A DNA stretch of 64,000 bases from Terriglobales bacterium (GTDB taxonomy: Bacteria; Acidobacteriota; Terriglobia; Terriglobales; Acidobacteriaceae): the NCBI GenBank assembly GCA_035624455.1, contig DASPRM010000022.1, positions 1 to 64,000 on the forward strand. Reading direction: 5' to 3'. Under the pieces are notes generated by a model. The model was not told the origin of the DNA, made no database searches, and saw only the letters and a program-made list of their open reading frames with translations. The translations under genes were made by a program, and so were the position numbers. Each line of letters begins with the position of its first letter. Within the stretch, counting starts at the first letter, position 1. Shown here one piece after another: positions 10,324 to 20,064 of this stretch.

Positions 10324-11727
10324 TTGACGTATTCCGCCGCTTCCTTCTCGCCTGAATCGAATTTGCCGCCCCGGCAGCGAAACAGTCTGCGCAGGCTCAG
10401 CTTCTGGCCCCTGGTCATAGCAACCTTCTTCATGGTGTCGGGTGGCGCATACGGCACGGAGGACATCGTGCGCGGAGCCGGCTACTTGCGGGGGATCGTA
10501 ATCCTGCTGCTCACGCCGCTGCTGTGGAGTGTGCCGACGGCGCTGATGATGGGCGAGCTCTCCAGTGCAATTCCCGCCGAAGGCGGCTATTACGCCTGGG
10601 TGCGGCGTGCGATGGGAGACTTCTGGGGGTTCCAGGAAGCCTGGCTGTCGCTCGGCGCGAGCATATTCGATATGGCGATCTATCCCACGCTCTTTGTCGC
10701 ATACCTGACGCGCATGGTTCCGGCGCTGTCGCTTAGGCATCGCGGAGTGATGCTCGGCGTGGCGCTGGTGGCGCTTTGCGCGCTGCTGAATATCGCCGGA
10801 ATACGAGTTGTGGCCACAACGTCGGTGGGGATGTTTCTGCTGCTGTCCGCGCCGTTCGCGTTAATTGTTCTGCTGGCGCCCTTTAAGCATGGCGCTTTGG
10901 CTTCAGGGGCGTTGGTTCACAGCGCTCCCGGCGGCGTGCCAGTGGGGATGGTTGGCGGGCTGCTGGTCGCCATGTGGAATTACATGGGATGGGACAACGC
11001 CTCGACGATTGCAGCCGAGGTCGACGAACCGCAGCGCACGTATCCGCGAGCCATTCTGACGGCGGTAGTGATTGTCGCCCTCAGCTACATTCTTCCCGTG
11101 GCTGCCATGTCGCTGACTGGCATCTCCCCGAATGCCTGGGAGACGGGATCGTGGGCGGATCTGGCGGGCCTGGTCGGCGGACCCGGGCTGCGCCTTGCAG
11201 TCGTTCTGGGAGGGATGATCAGCGCGTTCGGAATGTTTAATTGCCTGGTCCTGAGCTATTCGCGCCTGCCGCTGGCGATGGCGCAGGACGGCCTGCTGCC
11301 GAGCATTTTTGCGAGGGTGCATCCGCGGACCCAAGCTCCCTGGGTGGCGATCCTGGTTTGCGCCACGACGTGGGCGCTCTGTCTGGGGTTGGGTTTCGAA
11401 CGGCTGGTTACGATCGATATTCTGGTATACGGCTCCAGTCTGCTGCTGGAATTTATCGCCCTGGTAGTCTTGCGAATCACGCAGCCCGATCTGCCGCGGC
11501 CGTTTCGAGTGCCGGGCGGAATTTTGGGAGTCGTCGCGCTAGGAGTCGCGCCGACCGTGCTCCTGGGATTTTCGGTAATTCGCAGCGAGCACGAGCAGAT
11601 CCTGGGAATGAGCTCGTTTAGTGTTGGTTTGTTGCTGATGGCTGCGGGAGTTGCGGCCTACGGAATCCGGGCTGCGTGGCGGCAGCTGCGGCCGACGGAA
11701 GGGGCGACGCCGGATGCGCAGGGCTGA
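10324..11727 (+). CDS. APC superfamily amino acid permease
   Basis: Integral membrane transporter, 467 aa from the proposed TTG start, with about 12 hydrophobic segments. The first has the family feature ATFFMVSGGAYGTEDIVRGAG (helix 1 with the unwound Gly-rich substrate site). Later come AEGGYYAWVRRAMGDFWGF, MWNYMGWDNASTIAAEV and SYSRLPLAMAQDGLLP, all typical of the APC family. An amino acid or polyamine cation symporter or exchanger is likely; the substrate is unknown. The TTG at 10324 follows AGGAGG (10306-10311); the same frame is open up to another TTG at 10243 but that part is a poor protein sequence. No soluble partner nearby. Confidence 0.85.
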   Translation: MTYSAASFSPESNLPPRQRNSLRRLSFWPLVIATFFMVSGGAYGTEDIVRGAGYLRGIVILLLTPLLWSVPTALMMGELSSAIPAEGGYYAWVRRAMGDFWGFQEAWLSLGASIFDMAIYPTLFVAYLTRMVPALSLRHRGVMLGVALVALCALLNIAGIRVVATTSVGMFLLLSAPFALIVLLAPFKHGALASGALVHSAPGGVPVGMVGGLLVAMWNYMGWDNASTIAAEVDEPQRTYPRAILTAVVIVALSYILPVAAMSLTGISPNAWETGSWADLAGLVGGPGLRLAVVLGGMISAFGMFNCLVLSYSRLPLAMAQDGLLPSIFARVHPRTQAPWVAILVCATTWALCLGLGFERLVTIDILVYGSSLLLEFIALVVLRITQPDLPRPFRVPGGILGVVALGVAPTVLLGFSVIRSEHEQILGMSSFSVGLLLMAAGVAAYGIRAAWRQLRPTEGATPDAQG

Positions 11728-11859
11728 AGAGCTTCTGATCGCAGCGTCAGAACACGTGTCGTTACGGTCGCGTTGCGGCCACAGGTGCACGTTTGTGATT
11801 AGATAGAGGGTATAAATGTGTGAAATCGTCGGCATCTCGGGCATGCGCTACAAACACCA

Positions 11860-11912
11860 GATCCTTCGACTCGGGCCGGTAGTGGTGTACCCGGCCCTCG
11901 CTCAGGATGACA
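11860..11912 (+). repeat. Intergenic repeat family B, copy 3 (short palindromic form)
   Basis: GATCCTTCGACTCGGGCCGG, a short loop, then CCGGCCCTCGCTCAGGATGACA; the centre is a CGGGCCGG / CCCGGCCC hairpin. A partial copy follows (ATTCGACTCCGCGCAGTCGAA, 11922-11943). Between the APC gene and hspR nothing else is recognisable except a TATAAA at 11811 with no -35. Confidence 0.75.
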
Positions 11913-11971
11913 GTCCAAAAATCATTCGACTCCGCGCAGTCGAAAGTGTCAGCGCAGCAAGGGATTTCTAA

Positions 11972-12373
11972 GTGCCTAAGAAGCGCGGCAAAGGCGCGTA
12001 CATGATTTCGGCGGTGGCCGAGATGTACGACATCCATCCGCAGACGCTGCGTCTGTACGAACGCGAAGGACTGCTGAAGCCCTCGCGGACCGAGGGCAAC
12101 ACGCGGCTTTACACGGACGAAGACCTGGAGCGGCTGGAGTTCATCTTGACACTGGCGCGGGATCTGGGGGTGAACATCTCCGGGATAGCCATCATCCTGC
12201 AAATGCGCGAGCGCATGGAGCAGATGCAGAAAGAGATGCAGGACTTCATGCGCGCCCTGCAAAGCGAGATGCTCAGCCGCATGTCTCAAGCTCAATCAAC
12301 GGAAGGGGCGATTGTTCCGGTTCGGCGGGTGCCTGTGGGTCCGCCGGCTCCGGGGAGCAAAGAGCGGAAGTAG
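11972..12373 (+). CDS. hspR: Heat-shock repressor HspR (MerR family)
   Basis: DNA-binding repressor of dnaK-type operons; in actinobacteria and epsilonproteobacteria HspR binds HAIR sites, with DnaK as co-repressor. 133 aa: a winged-helix MerR domain (residues 10-80) with the hallmark HPQTLRLYEREGLLKPSRTEGNTR, then LEFILTLARDLGVNISGI and a short coiled coil (MRERMEQMQKEMQ). There is no C-terminal metal- or ligand-binding domain, as expected for HspR. The GTG start at 11972 has AAGGGA about 9 nt upstream. The gene lies outside the dnaK cluster but on the same strand; no HAIR copy is visible in its own upstream region. Confidence 0.92.
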   Translation: MPKKRGKGAYMISAVAEMYDIHPQTLRLYEREGLLKPSRTEGNTRLYTDEDLERLEFILTLARDLGVNISGIAIILQMRERMEQMQKEMQDFMRALQSEMLSRMSQAQSTEGAIVPVRRVPVGPPAPGSKERK

Positions 12374-12377
12374 GGGT

Positions 12378-12399
12378 GCTGCCCGCAGGCCCTGGCAGC
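12378..12399. terminator. Hairpin between convergent hspR and uxs-like genes
   Basis: GCTGCC, 10-nt loop, GGCAGC. It lies 5 nt after hspR and 24 nt from the end of the opposing gene, so it may end transcription from both sides. Confidence 0.4.
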
Positions 12400-12422
12400 A
12401 AAACGGCCGCTCGTGCTGACAA

Positions 12423-13376
12423 TCAAGAAGGAGCCACTTCCACCGACTTCTCCACTGCCTTGCGGAAATAATCCAGCGACAGGCGCAGACCCGTGTCCAA
12501 ATCTACCTTCGGCTCCCAGCCGAGCAGCTTTTTTGCTTTACTGATGTCGGGTCGGCGCTGCTTGGGATCGTCTTGCGGAAGCGGCTCGAAGCGAATCTTG
12601 CTTTTGGAACCGGTGATCTCCAACACTCGTTTGGCGCACTCCAGGATCGTGAACTCGTTGGGGTTGCCGATATTGGTGGGGGAATGTGCTTCGGATTTCG
12701 CCAGACGCATGATGCCCTCGATCTCATCCTGCACGTAGCAGAAGCTACGGGTCTGCCTGCCGTCGCCGTACACGGTCAGCTCGGCGCCGGTGAGGGCCTG
12801 CTTCATGAAGTTGGGAATCACGCGGCCGTCATTGACTTGCATGCGCGGACCGTAGGTATTGAAGATGCGCACGATCTTGGTATCCATATTGTGGTAGCGG
12901 CGGTAGGCGGCGGTTACGGCTTCCGAGAAACGCTTGGCTTCGTCATATACCGATCGTGGACCGACTGGGTTCACATTTCCCCAGTAGGTTTCGACCTGGG
13001 GATGGACCAGGGGGTCGCCGTAGCACTCTGAGGTGGACGCCAAGAAAAACTTTGCGCCGTAGCGCTTGGCATGTTCCAGAGTATTCATGGTGCCGGTGGA
13101 GCCGACCCGCAGCGTGGCAATACCGTGAGCCATGTAATCCACAGGGCTCGCCGGACAGGCAAAATGGAAGACGTAATCCACTCTGCCGAGATCAAACTCT
13201 TCGCAGATATCTAACTGTCGTAACTCAAATCGGGGTTCATGCTTCAAATGCTCGAGATTGTTTGTCCGGCCGGTGAGCAGGTTATCAACCGCAAGTACGG
13301 AATGGTCTTCGGCCAGCAGAGCGTCGCATAAGTGGGAACCGAGAAAACCGGCTCCTCCCGTGACTAGAACTCGCAT
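12423..13376 (-). CDS. NAD-dependent UDP-glucuronate decarboxylase (UDP-xylose synthase-like)
   Basis: Short-chain dehydrogenase/reductase of the sugar-nucleotide branch, 317 aa. The Rossmann motif is [12 protein letters not shown] at the N-terminus. Markers of the UXS group are [39 protein letters not shown] (catalytic Tyr-x3-Lys) and FNTYGPRM. The family converts UDP-glucuronate to UDP-xylose, a precursor for cell-surface glycans, which fits the glycosyl-phosphate transferase gene just upstream. The ATG at 13376 is preferred; a GTG three codons earlier (13385) is possible. A related dehydratase activity cannot be excluded. Confidence 0.88.
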   Translation of the reverse strand: MRVLVTGGAGFLGSHLCDALLAEDHSVLAVDNLLTGRTNNLEHLKHEPRFELRQLDICEEFDLGRVDYVFHFACPASPVDYMAHGIATLRVGSTGTMNTLEHAKRYGAKFFLASTSECYGDPLVHPQVETYWGNVNPVGPRSVYDEAKRFSEAVTAAYRRYHNMDTKIVRIFNTYGPRMQVNDGRVIPNFMKQALTGAELTVYGDGRQTRSFCYVQDEIEGIMRLAKSEAHSPTNIGNPNEFTILECAKRVLEITGSKSKIRFEPLPQDDPKQRRPDISKAKKLLGWEPKVDLDTGLRLSLDYFRKAVEKSVEVAPS

Positions 13377-13454
13377 TCCTTGCACCCCAGCTTGGTTCTA
13401 TGATTACCACGGCAGTATAAATCAGGGGAAATCGCTGGCAGGAATGCACACGGA

Positions 13455-15032
13455 TCAGTCACCGGGGACTGAATAGAAGCGGCTGCTGCCAGTCAGTTCA
13501 TCTCTGGCCACACGCTCCTCTTCTGCGATCACATCCTGCAACCCACGCTTGACGGCCTGGGAGAGGGTAGCGCAGAAATCGGAGGTAAGCAGGTTGATGT
13601 CGACGAGAAGAGACTTCTGCGAATAGGCGCGGTAAAGACATAACGATCCGACCGGGCCTTTGTGTAGGACTCCCAGATCGAGGCTGAGACGCCACATCCG
13701 TCCGCCTTCACGGTGGAAGGGATGATCTCCGGATTTGTCCCAGCTGAACAGCCACTCACTCTCATAAATCTGAAAGAAGTCCCGCGGCATCTGACGCGCT
13801 TGACCAGGCCGGATGCGGAGGTCGAATCCGTCAAACTCGTTATCCCGAAAAGCTACTTCGAGGATCTGACAGATTCGCGGCAAGGAACCGGCGGAGGCCA
13901 GATCTTCGGCGGCGCGGCGAATGGCCAAATTGTTCACGATGACACGCTTCTGCTGTGTCGCCCGCTTGGCGACGCGTCCCACTTCCACAAACTCGTGATA
14001 GCCCAGGTGCTGGATGCCAAACCACACCCCGACGCCCACTACCGTCAGGACCACGCCTACCGAACTTCCGTTGGGATAGAGCATCAGCAGGCTGAGCAGT
14101 CCCAGCAGCGCGGAAACCGCATAGAGGATGGTCACCACCTGCCGCTGCGAGAAGCCCAATTTCAGCAAACGGTGATGGATGTGCTCGCGGTCAGCGCGAA
14201 ACAGTGGTTGCCCGCTCAGGAAACGGCGAATCACAGAAAGCGCGACGTCGAGGATCGGCAGGCCGAAGGAGACGATGGGAATAGCCACCGCCACCAAGGT
14301 TGTTCCTTTCTGTGCGCCTGCGAGCGCAATTGCGCTCAACATGAAGCCCAAGAACAGGCTGCCGCAATCGCCGAGGAAGATGGTCGCGGGGTTGAAGTTG
14401 TAACGCAGGAATCCCAGGATTGCGCCCGAAAGAATTACCGTCAGGACCGAGACCAGGCTGTTGTTGCTGAACAGAGAGACGACGAACACCACCAGGGTGG
14501 AGAACATCGCTGACCCGGCGCTGAGGCCATCGAGGCCGTCAATCAGGTTGAAGGCATTGGAAATCCAGAGTACCCAGAGTACCGTCAGGGGCAGGGTGAT
14601 AAGCGCACCGAGGCTCTTATAGCCGAACAGCAGAGGGACAACGTCGATCTGCAGACCGCCGGCGAACAACATGAGTGCGGCGATTATCTGCACGCCAAAC
14701 TTCACCCGTGGCGAGAGAGGATGAAAGTCATCCACCAGACCGAGGCAGAAGATCAATGTGGCCGGAAGCAAAATGGCGAGTACCGTCCGGGCGGGCAGAT
14801 GAGCCGCCGAGCCGTGCAGTTCCTTGAAAATGGCAAAGCCGGCCAGAACCAGGAGGAAGGAAAGAAAGATGGCGACGCCGCCGAGACGGGGAACGGGATT
14901 GGAATGAATGTCACGCTCGCCCGCAGAGCGCGAGGTCCAGCCCCATCGCATCGCGGTGTTGCGAATGTAGTGCGTGAGAACGGAGGAGCAGACAAGGGCC
15001 CCACCGAATAAACTTAGATAAGCTACATCCAT
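13455..15032 (-). CDS. WecA/MraY-family polyprenyl-phosphate glycosyl-1-phosphate transferase with C-terminal soluble domain
   Basis: Transfers a sugar-1-phosphate (commonly GlcNAc-1-P) from a UDP-sugar to undecaprenyl phosphate at the inner membrane, starting surface-polymer synthesis. 525 aa with about 11 membrane helices. The active-site motifs are [12 protein letters not shown] (metal-binding DD at 101-102), [28 protein letters not shown] and the substrate-loop [10 protein letters not shown] near 282-290. Normal members end near residue 350; here about 170 further soluble residues follow, of unknown family. The ATG at 15032 is chosen over an upstream start at 15083. It is followed by the uxs-like gene, and both probably serve one glycan pathway. 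Confidence 0.88.
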   Translation of the reverse strand: MDVAYLSLFGGALVCSSVLTHYIRNTAMRWGWTSRSAGERDIHSNPVPRLGGVAIFLSFLLVLAGFAIFKELHGSAAHLPARTVLAILLPATLIFCLGLVDDFHPLSPRVKFGVQIIAALMLFAGGLQIDVVPLLFGYKSLGALITLPLTVLWVLWISNAFNLIDGLDGLSAGSAMFSTLVVFVVSLFSNNSLVSVLTVILSGAILGFLRYNFNPATIFLGDCGSLFLGFMLSAIALAGAQKGTTLVAVAIPIVSFGLPILDVALSVIRRFLSGQPLFRADREHIHHRLLKLGFSQRQVVTILYAVSALLGLLSLLMLYPNGSSVGVVLTVVGVGVWFGIQHLGYHEFVEVGRVAKRATQQKRVIVNNLAIRRAAEDLASAGSLPRICQILEVAFRDNEFDGFDLRIRPGQARQMPRDFFQIYESEWLFSWDKSGDHPFHREGGRMWRLSLDLGVLHKGPVGSLCLYRAYSQKSLLVDINLLTSDFCATLSQAVKRGLQDVIAEEERVARDELTGSSRFYSVPGD

Positions 15033-15299
15033 TGAGCGTGCCTGACGAGCTTCTCCGCTTATTCGTTCCGGCGAACAACCCACCCAGTGCCGAAATCGAC
15101 TCCACCCGTGGCTGCGGGTCGGAAGGTAACTGGACTATAGCTTTCGAGTAACGGCGCGCCAATGGAATAGTGCCTCGGTGGTACACATCTAGTCATATCC
15201 TTTGGTGATGGTGGGTTCCCAGGAAAAGCACTTGTGTTTCTCGGGGTGGGCATAACTGCGAGCGGGCGGGGCGCCCGCGCCACAGAAAACTGCGCATTC

Positions 15300-15305
15300 T
15301 ATAAT
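15300..15305 (+). promoter_or_regulatory. Perfect -10 hexamer just before ffh
   Basis: TATAAT ends 6 nt before the GTG at 15312. If used, the mRNA would be leaderless or nearly so. No -35 hexamer is evident, and no Shine-Dalgarno lies between. Confidence 0.4.
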
Positions 15306-15311
15306 GTTGAT

Positions 15312-16670
15312 GTGTTTGAGAATCTCAGCGAGAAACTGCAGCGCGCGTTCAAGAATCTGCGCGGCCAGGGGAAGCTTACCGAAGAGAACATTGGGGAGGC
15401 TCTGCGGGAGATCCGCCTCGCCCTGCTCGAGGCCGATGTCAACGTAAAGGTTGTCAAGGAACTGATCGACCACGTGCGTGAAAAAGCCGTGGGCAGCGAA
15501 GTGATGACTGCGCTCACGCCGGCCGAGCAGATCGTCAAGATCGTCCGCGACGAACTTATCCTGCTGCTGGGCAAAGAAACGGCCCGGTTCAAGTTTACTT
15601 CCCAGCCCCCGACCGTGGTTCTGATGGCTGGGCTGCAAGGCTCGGGCAAAACCACCACGTCCGGGAAGCTGGCGCACTGGCTGAAGAAGGGCGGACATCG
15701 CCCGATGCTGGTCTCGGTGGACGTCTACCGTCCAGCGGCGCGGGAGCAGCTCAAGGTGGTGGCCAAGGCGATCAGCGGGCCGATCTACGAGGGCACCGTG
15801 GAAGAGGCCAACACCGCCACCGTCGAGCGCCTTGCCAAGGAAGCGCGGCGCGAGGCCACGATTATGGGCTGCGACGTGCTCATCGTGGACACCGCGGGAC
15901 GCCTGCACATCGATGAGCAACTCATGGAGGAGATGCAGTCGCTCAAGCGCCTGTTGAATCCCAGCGAGATCCTCTTCGTGGCTGATGCCATGACCGGGCA
16001 GGACGCGGTGAAGTCCGCGGATGAATTTCACAAGAAGCTTTCGCTTACCGGGGTGATTCTCACCAAGATGGATGGCGATGCGCGCGGTGGCGCGGCGCTT
16101 TCCATCCGTCATGTGACCGGCCAGCCGATCAAGTTCATCGGCGTGGGCGAGAAATATGATGCGCTGGAGCCCTTCCACCCCGATCGGGTGGTTTCACGCA
16201 TCCTTGGTATGGGCGACATTATGTCGCTGATCGAGCGCGCGGAAGAGAACATCGACCGCAAGAAGGCCGAGGAATTTACCAAGAAAGCGCTTACCGGCGA
16301 CGGCTTCAGCCTGGAGGACTTCCGCGATCAACTCCGCCAAGTGCGCAAGATGGGGTCGTTTCAGAGCCTGCTGGGGATGCTGCCGCGCATCGGTCCCTTT
16401 GCCGGTCTGCAGAATGCTGCTGACAAGGTCGACGAGAAGGAGTTTACGCGCATCGAGGCGATTATCAACTCGATGACCGCATACGAGCGGTCGCACCATG
16501 AGGTTATCAATGGCAGCCGCCGCAAGCGCATCGCGCGTGGGTCGGGCACATCGGTACAGGAGGTTAATAATCTCCTGCGGCAGTACGCCCAGATGAAGAA
16601 GATGTTTAAAGACATGGGCAAGGCCAGCTTTGCCCGCAAACTGGCGGGAATGCGCTTGCCGGGCTCGTAG
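15312..16670 (+). CDS. ffh: Signal recognition particle protein Ffh (SRP54)
   Basis: GTPase that binds 4.5S RNA and signal sequences and targets ribosomes to FtsY at the membrane. 452 aa from the GTG at 15312, matching the family start (M)FENLSEKLQRAFKNLRG. N domain to about 85; G domain with P-loop GLQGSGKTTTSGKLA, VDVYRPAAREQL, DTAGRLHID and TKMDGDARGG; then the Met-rich M domain (MGDIMSLIERAEE, MGSFQSLLGMLP, and the RNA-binding segment ending SGTSVQEVNNLLRQYAQMKKMFKDM). Longer readings from upstream include translated repeat DNA and are rejected. Confidence 0.97.
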   Translation: MFENLSEKLQRAFKNLRGQGKLTEENIGEALREIRLALLEADVNVKVVKELIDHVREKAVGSEVMTALTPAEQIVKIVRDELILLLGKETARFKFTSQPPTVVLMAGLQGSGKTTTSGKLAHWLKKGGHRPMLVSVDVYRPAAREQLKVVAKAISGPIYEGTVEEANTATVERLAKEARREATIMGCDVLIVDTAGRLHIDEQLMEEMQSLKRLLNPSEILFVADAMTGQDAVKSADEFHKKLSLTGVILTKMDGDARGGAALSIRHVTGQPIKFIGVGEKYDALEPFHPDRVVSRILGMGDIMSLIERAEENIDRKKAEEFTKKALTGDGFSLEDFRDQLRQVRKMGSFQSLLGMLPRIGPFAGLQNAADKVDEKEFTRIEAIINSMTAYERSHHEVINGSRRKRIARGSGTSVQEVNNLLRQYAQMKKMFKDMGKASFARKLAGMRLPGS

Positions 16671-16683
16671 TGATGCGAGTTTG

Positions 16684-17394
16684 ATGAGAGCCCCAATCAT
16701 TCCAATGAAGTGGCGCGGAATTTCCGAAACTGAATCCGAACCGATCAAGGCTACGCTGGCCGCGGAATTGGCCGAGCGCCGGGAATTGATGCGCTACTAC
16801 GTTCCGCCGGCCACGCAGGCGATCAACGACCGCGTCACCGAAGAGTTGAAGTCTTCCGGGATCGTGGAAAGAGTTCTGGCGCGAGGAGCCAAAGCTCCTG
16901 AGTTCACCCTGCCCGATGCGGATGGAAAGCTGGTTTCCTCGCGCGACTTGCTGGCACGGGGACCGCTGGTGATCAGCTTCTTTCGTGGCCGCTGGTGTCC
17001 TTTCTGCGTGGCCGAGGCCGAGGCGCTGAATCGGATATTGGCGCAGATCGAGCAATCCGGCGCTTCGTTGGTTGCAATCTCGCCCCAGGACGTTCGCCAA
17101 AACAGCTTTATGCGCGATCAGCATAAACTTGGTTATCCGTTGCTGAGCGATAGCGGCAACGGCGTTGCCCGGCAGTTTGGGCTGGTTTATTCGCTGCCCC
17201 AGTATCAGCAAGAGTTATTTCAGAGCGTGTTCATCAACCTGCCCTTCATCCACAGCCATCCCGCCTGGGAACTGCCCTTGCCTGCGACTTATGTTCTGAA
17301 TTCGGACGGTACAGTCCGCTGGCATTGGATGAGCGCTGACTATACCGAACGCGCCGAACCAGGCGAAATAGTAGCCGTCCTCACCAGCCAGTAA
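16684..17394 (+). CDS. AhpC/TSA-type peroxiredoxin-like protein
   Basis: 236 aa with a thioredoxin fold: GAKAPEFTLPDADGKLVSSRDLL leads into ISFFRGRWCPFCVAEAEAL, where WCPFC carries the expected peroxidatic Cys and a second Cys three residues on (a CxxC arrangement). Later strands include LVAISPQDVRQNSFMRDQHKLGYPLLSD and the cis-Pro region LPLPATYVL. It should reduce hydroperoxides using a thiol donor, probably in the cytoplasm, since no signal peptide is seen. An N-terminal helical extension of about 60 residues precedes the fold. The start at 16684 follows the ffh stop by 13 nt; an internal ATG at 16705 is an alternative. Confidence 0.87.
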   Translation: MRAPIIPMKWRGISETESEPIKATLAAELAERRELMRYYVPPATQAINDRVTEELKSSGIVERVLARGAKAPEFTLPDADGKLVSSRDLLARGPLVISFFRGRWCPFCVAEAEALNRILAQIEQSGASLVAISPQDVRQNSFMRDQHKLGYPLLSDSGNGVARQFGLVYSLPQYQQELFQSVFINLPFIHSHPAWELPLPATYVLNSDGTVRWHWMSADYTERAEPGEIVAVLTSQ

Positions 17395-17492
17395 ATCGAT
17401 TTACTCAAATTTTCCAGGCGCACGCCGTGTCGGGTACACTATGTCGCCGTCGCGCAGTGGCAGACGTCCAACTCCGCTTGCTGGAGGTCTCG

Positions 17493-19835
17493 ATGAAACA
17501 TGCCAGGGTTTGCATCCTCCGCCTGATGTCCCTGTTGCTGCTTTCTCTTCCTTTCTCCAACGCCCTTGCGCAATCGGCAACCGAAACGACAGGCAAAGCA
17601 AAGGAAGCGGGCGATCCTCTAAACGATCCGGCCATCGAGTCTCGCGTTGAGGCGCTGCTGAAGCAGATGACGCTGGAGGAAAAGATCGGGCAGGTGAATC
17701 AGTATTCCGCTGGGGAGCGCACAGGCCCGGGCACCGGGCGCATCAGTTACGACGACATGGTGGCACGCGGACAGGTGGGATCGTTATTCAACGTAACCGG
17801 AGCGAAGGAAACCAATGCCTTTCAGCACATTGCGGTCGAGAAGTCGCGGCTACATATTCCCCTGATCTTTGGCCTCGACGTGATTCACGGCTATCACACA
17901 ATTTTTCCGGTGCCGCTGGCTATGGCTTCGACCTGGGATCCTGCGCTGGTGGAGCAGGCCGCGCGCGTAGCTGCACAGGAAGCCTCGGCAGACGGTGTGC
18001 GCTGGACGTTTTCTCCTATGGTAGACATTACGCGCGACGCGCGCTGGGGCCGCATCATTGAAGGAGCCGGGGAAGACCCGTACCTCGGACAGGCGATGGC
18101 TCGAGCCTACGTCCGCGGCTATCAAGGAGCGGAGCCAGGTGATCCCAGTTCCATCGCCGCTTGCGTAAAGCACTACGTTGGTTATGGGGCGGCCGAAGGC
18201 GGGCGTGATTACAACACCACGGAAATTCCCGAACGCCTGCTGCGCCAGGTTTACCTGCCACCGTTTCGTGCTGCTATCGATGCCGGCAGCATTACGCTGA
18301 TGAGCGCCTTCAATTCGCTGAATGAGGTTCCGGCAAGCTCGAACTATTTCACCCTGACGCAGATTCTGCGCAAGGAATGGGGCTTCCGCGGACTCGTGGT
18401 AAGCGACTGGACGTCGATTAGAGAAACGATGGCTCACGGGATCGCGAATGATGGAGCCACGGCGGCGCGCAAGTCGATGAACGCGGGCGTCGATATGGAT
18501 ATGGAGTCCAATCTGTATTTTTCGAATCTGGCAAACCTGATCAAAGCGGGACAAGTATCCGAGGAGCGCCTCGACGACGCAGTGCGAAACATTCTGAGAG
18601 TGAAGTTTGCTCTCGGGCTGTTCGAGCATCCCTATGCCGATGAGTCACGCCCCGCGTCAACCTCGCTCGATCCGGCGCATGTGGAACTTGCGCGCACGGT
18701 CGCGGAAAAATCTCTGGTCCTGCTGAAAAATCAGGCCGTGGATGGCGCCTCGCTTCTGCCGCTCCCGGCCAATCTCCAAAAGATCGCACTGATCGGACCA
18801 CTAGCGGACAGCAATATCGACATGCTGGGAAACTGGGCCGGCAGAGGGAAGCCCGGCGATGCAGTCACGCTTCGCTCTGCGCTTTCGGATTGGGCGCAGA
18901 AGCACGGCAAGCAAGTGATCTATGCCAAAGGAACGGAGATCGAAAGCGCGCCGGATGCGGCCTTCACCGAGGCGCTAAACGCAGCGCGGCAGGCCGACAT
19001 TGTCCTGTTAGCGTTGGGTGAGAATGCCGCATGGATGAGCGGTGAAGCGGGCTCGCGCGCCTATCTCGGTCTGCCAACGAGCCAGGAACAGTTAATGGAA
19101 GCTGTGGTCGCCGTCGGCAAACCAGTGGTGCTGATTCTTTTCAGCGGGCGTCCGCTTGCAGTCAGTTGGGCGGCGGAGCATGTTCCTGCGATTGTGGAGG
19201 CCTGGTTCCCGGGAGTGCAGGCGGGTCCGGCGCTGGTGCGTGCTCTGTTCGGCGAAACCAACTTCAGCGGACGGCTGGTCACTTCGGTTCCGCACAGCGT
19301 GGGCCAGGAGCCGCTCTACTACAACCATCTGCCGACGGGACGACCTGCTACCGGGGTCGATCTTTCCCGTCCGCCCCGGACCCACGATCAGAAATTCAAG
19401 TCCCGTTACTACGACGAGGCCAATGATCCGCTATTCCCCTTCGGATATGGACTCTCGTATACGCGCTTTTCCTACTTGCCGCCCACGGTGAGCGCGACGA
19501 CTGCCAGCGCGCGCACTTTGAATGCCGGCGGCGCGGGACTGCGGGTCTCGGCAGAGGTGAAAAACATTGGGGATCGGGCTGGCGAAGAAGTTGTGCAACT
19601 CTACATCCGCGAGACCGGGACCAGTGTGTCGCGGCCGGTGCGGGAGTTGAAGGGATTTCAGAAAATCTCGCTGGGGCCGGGCGAGTCAAAGAACGTGGAA
19701 TTCAGGCTGGGAAAGGATGAACTGTCTTTCTGGAATATCGACATGAAGAATGTGGTCGAGCCGGCGAAGCTGGAGGTGTGGGTGGCGCCGAATTCGGCGG
19801 AGGGGAGCCCGGCGGTGGTGGAGATTAGTGAATAG
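17493..19835 (+). CDS. Secreted beta-glucosidase, glycoside hydrolase family 3
   Basis: 780 aa with a signal peptide (LMSLLLLSLPFSNALA). The GH3 N-terminal barrel has the family segments LIFGLDVIHGYHTIFP, GAGEDPYLGQ and CVKHYVGYGAAEGGRDY, and the catalytic nucleophile Asp in GLVVSDWTS (about residue 305). The alpha/beta sandwich follows (ALIGPLADSNIDMLGNW), and a fibronectin-III-like domain closes the protein (EVKNIGDRAGEEVVQLYI). It should hydrolyse beta-linked glucosides or xylosides in the periplasm. Close in layout to E. coli BglX. The ATG at 17493 is fixed by GGAGG 5 nt upstream and the signal peptide. No sugar transporter is adjacent. Confidence 0.94.
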   Translation: MKHARVCILRLMSLLLLSLPFSNALAQSATETTGKAKEAGDPLNDPAIESRVEALLKQMTLEEKIGQVNQYSAGERTGPGTGRISYDDMVARGQVGSLFNVTGAKETNAFQHIAVEKSRLHIPLIFGLDVIHGYHTIFPVPLAMASTWDPALVEQAARVAAQEASADGVRWTFSPMVDITRDARWGRIIEGAGEDPYLGQAMARAYVRGYQGAEPGDPSSIAACVKHYVGYGAAEGGRDYNTTEIPERLLRQVYLPPFRAAIDAGSITLMSAFNSLNEVPASSNYFTLTQILRKEWGFRGLVVSDWTSIRETMAHGIANDGATAARKSMNAGVDMDMESNLYFSNLANLIKAGQVSEERLDDAVRNILRVKFALGLFEHPYADESRPASTSLDPAHVELARTVAEKSLVLLKNQAVDGASLLPLPANLQKIALIGPLADSNIDMLGNWAGRGKPGDAVTLRSALSDWAQKHGKQVIYAKGTEIESAPDAAFTEALNAARQADIVLLALGENAAWMSGEAGSRAYLGLPTSQEQLMEAVVAVGKPVVLILFSGRPLAVSWAAEHVPAIVEAWFPGVQAGPALVRALFGETNFSGRLVTSVPHSVGQEPLYYNHLPTGRPATGVDLSRPPRTHDQKFKSRYYDEANDPLFPFGYGLSYTRFSYLPPTVSATTASARTLNAGGAGLRVSAEVKNIGDRAGEEVVQLYIRETGTSVSRPVRELKGFQKISLGPGESKNVEFRLGKDELSFWNIDMKNVVEPAKLEVWVAPNSAEGSPAVVEISE

Positions 19836-19925
19836 CTGTGATGCGGGCGCAGTAGCTGCTCATCCCTCGTCGGACTGACGTTCTCCTCCTGATGACAAGC
19901 CGTGACGACCGCCTGCGCCAAACCC

Positions 19926-19954
19926 TTGCCCACACCTGCAACTTACGGCATAAT
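19926..19954 (+). promoter_or_regulatory. sigma-70-type promoter of the rpsP operon
   Basis: -35 TTGCCC (19926-19931), 17-bp spacer, -10 CATAAT (19949-19954). The predicted start near 19961 gives a leader of about 105 nt before rpsP. Confidence 0.55.
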
Positions 19955-19962
19955 AAGCGTTT

Positions 19963-19991
19963 GTGCCCGCGTCGGAGAGATCGCCGGGCAC
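19963..19991 (+). promoter_or_regulatory. Leader hairpin of the rpsP operon
   Basis: GTGCCCG (19963-19969) pairs perfectly with CGGGCAC (19985-19991). It would form at the very 5' end of the predicted transcript. Its role, such as stability or ribosomal-protein feedback, is unknown. Confidence 0.4.
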
Positions 19992-20064
19992 GACCGGATC
20001 GCCTGGAAGGAAGTCTCGGACGTTCTTCGATCGCCCGGAAATCAAAGAAAAGGAATTACTTAAC

